Positions 63,529 through 64,000 of a stretch of 64,000 nt of DNA are shown one piece after another. This DNA comes from Treponema parvum. GTDB lineage: Bacteria > Spirochaetota > Spirochaetia > Treponematales > Treponemataceae. Both the position numbers and the translations under genes were made by a program. Location of the stretch: contig NZ_CP054142.1 in assembly GCF_017893965.1 (NCBI RefSeq), forward strand, positions 1,984,001 through 2,048,000, in the 5' to 3' direction. Under the pieces are notes generated by a model. That model was not told where the DNA came from, ran no database searches, and saw only the letters and a list, made by a program, of their open reading frames with translations. Within the stretch, counting starts at the first letter, position 1. Each line of letters starts with the position of its first letter.

Positions 63529-64000
63529 TTTTAATTCCCCCTTCATGAACATTCTAATTTAAAATACAGTACAGAATAATGAATCTAAATGCTAAAACTC
63601 TTTTACTATAATTATAATCATATTAAACTATCGATTTGTCAAATAAAATATTCGGTATTTATTCGTTTTATTAAAAAATAAGTAAAACATTAATATAAAT
63701 GTAATATTTCACACGTATAACTAACAATAACACAAAAACAGTTATCCGGCGAATCGAAAAATTCATCTCTCGACTTCCATTGCGTTCGTTTCCGACCGCC
63801 ATACAACGCCTGTGTCAATTTTACTAATTTTTTCATTGGAAAAACCGTTTTTACGGTTTAAGATGATGCTAGATGACGCCTTACCGAACGCTTATATTAC
63901 AAGAAAAATTTTTCGGCAAACAGCTAAAAAGTAACGGATGTTTGCAATAATATAAAAAATGATAAGCAGACAAATTTTTGCTGAAACATAGCTTTATTAG
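63529..64000. other. 472-base region at the window end, AT-rich
   Basis: Only the importer promoter (63614-63642) was recognised. The rest has no supported gene or repeat; a longer gene could begin beyond the window. Confidence 0.45.
63614..63642 (-). promoter_or_regulatory. Possible promoter of the sugar ABC importer
   Basis: Minus-strand TTGACA (63637-63642) with GATTAT at 17-base spacing (63614-63619). An alternative TATAAT at 63611-63616 has 20-base spacing. Confidence 0.5.

Overview
The window looks like chromosome from a Treponema-type spirochaete of moderate GC. Supporting signs are the mitochondrial-type EF-G, an archaeal-type UMP kinase, PilZ and methyl-accepting chemotaxis genes, Rpn-family PD-(D/E)XK genes, FGE-fold (C-type-lectin) lipoproteins and many TRAP/sugar ABC importers. 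The species cannot be fixed from this sequence alone.

Layout. 1-4608: a leftward operon of an M20 metallopeptidase and a family-1 solute-binding-protein ABC importer, preceded by a DauR/YheO-type regulator gene; two near-perfect TTACAA-N5-TTGTAA palindromes flank the -35/-10 of the operon. 4609-9490: an accessory island with an Rpn nuclease, an 8-bp tandem repeat, an HU-Ig protein, a 23-bp hairpin array, a lectin-fold lipoprotein, and a decayed antitoxin/PIN pair plus an Rpn remnant. 9547-36688: mostly core genes (eno, a NUC1 nuclease, purNMFE with tRNA-Arg, creD, MCP, rpsU, PilZ, TPR, cyclic-nucleotide-binding protein, murB, cysS, an ECF sigma/anti-sigma/TIG-pseudotransglutaminase operon, pyrH, radC, htrA, uvrB). 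36805-44168: a leftward operon encoding a NifH-like iron protein, two divergent nitrogenase component-1-like proteins and a BtuCDF/FecBCD-type importer with two tandem binding proteins. This is the best candidate for an undescribed system. 44426-53887: gatB, a TRAP transporter, a 174-bp palindromic element, mitochondrial-type EF-G with a P-loop partner, and a CDF exporter. 54191-57777: FGGY sugar kinase, a beta-propeller protein and a DeoR regulator. 57842-64000: an AT-rich segment with a BrnT-like toxin/antitoxin pair, an ADP-ribosylglycohydrolase fused to a lectin-like C-terminal part, and a convergent sugar ABC importer.

How the parts fit. Three importer systems sit beside a hydrolase or reductase of fitting specificity (M20 peptidase, nitrogenase-like reductase, ADP-ribosylglycohydrolase), which suggests uptake coupled to a first catabolic or reductive step. 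Several genes (PilZ, PEGA lipoprotein, HtrA) have a good -35/-10 so close to the start codon that leaderless mRNAs are likely. All functional calls rest on motif recognition by eye; no database search was run.
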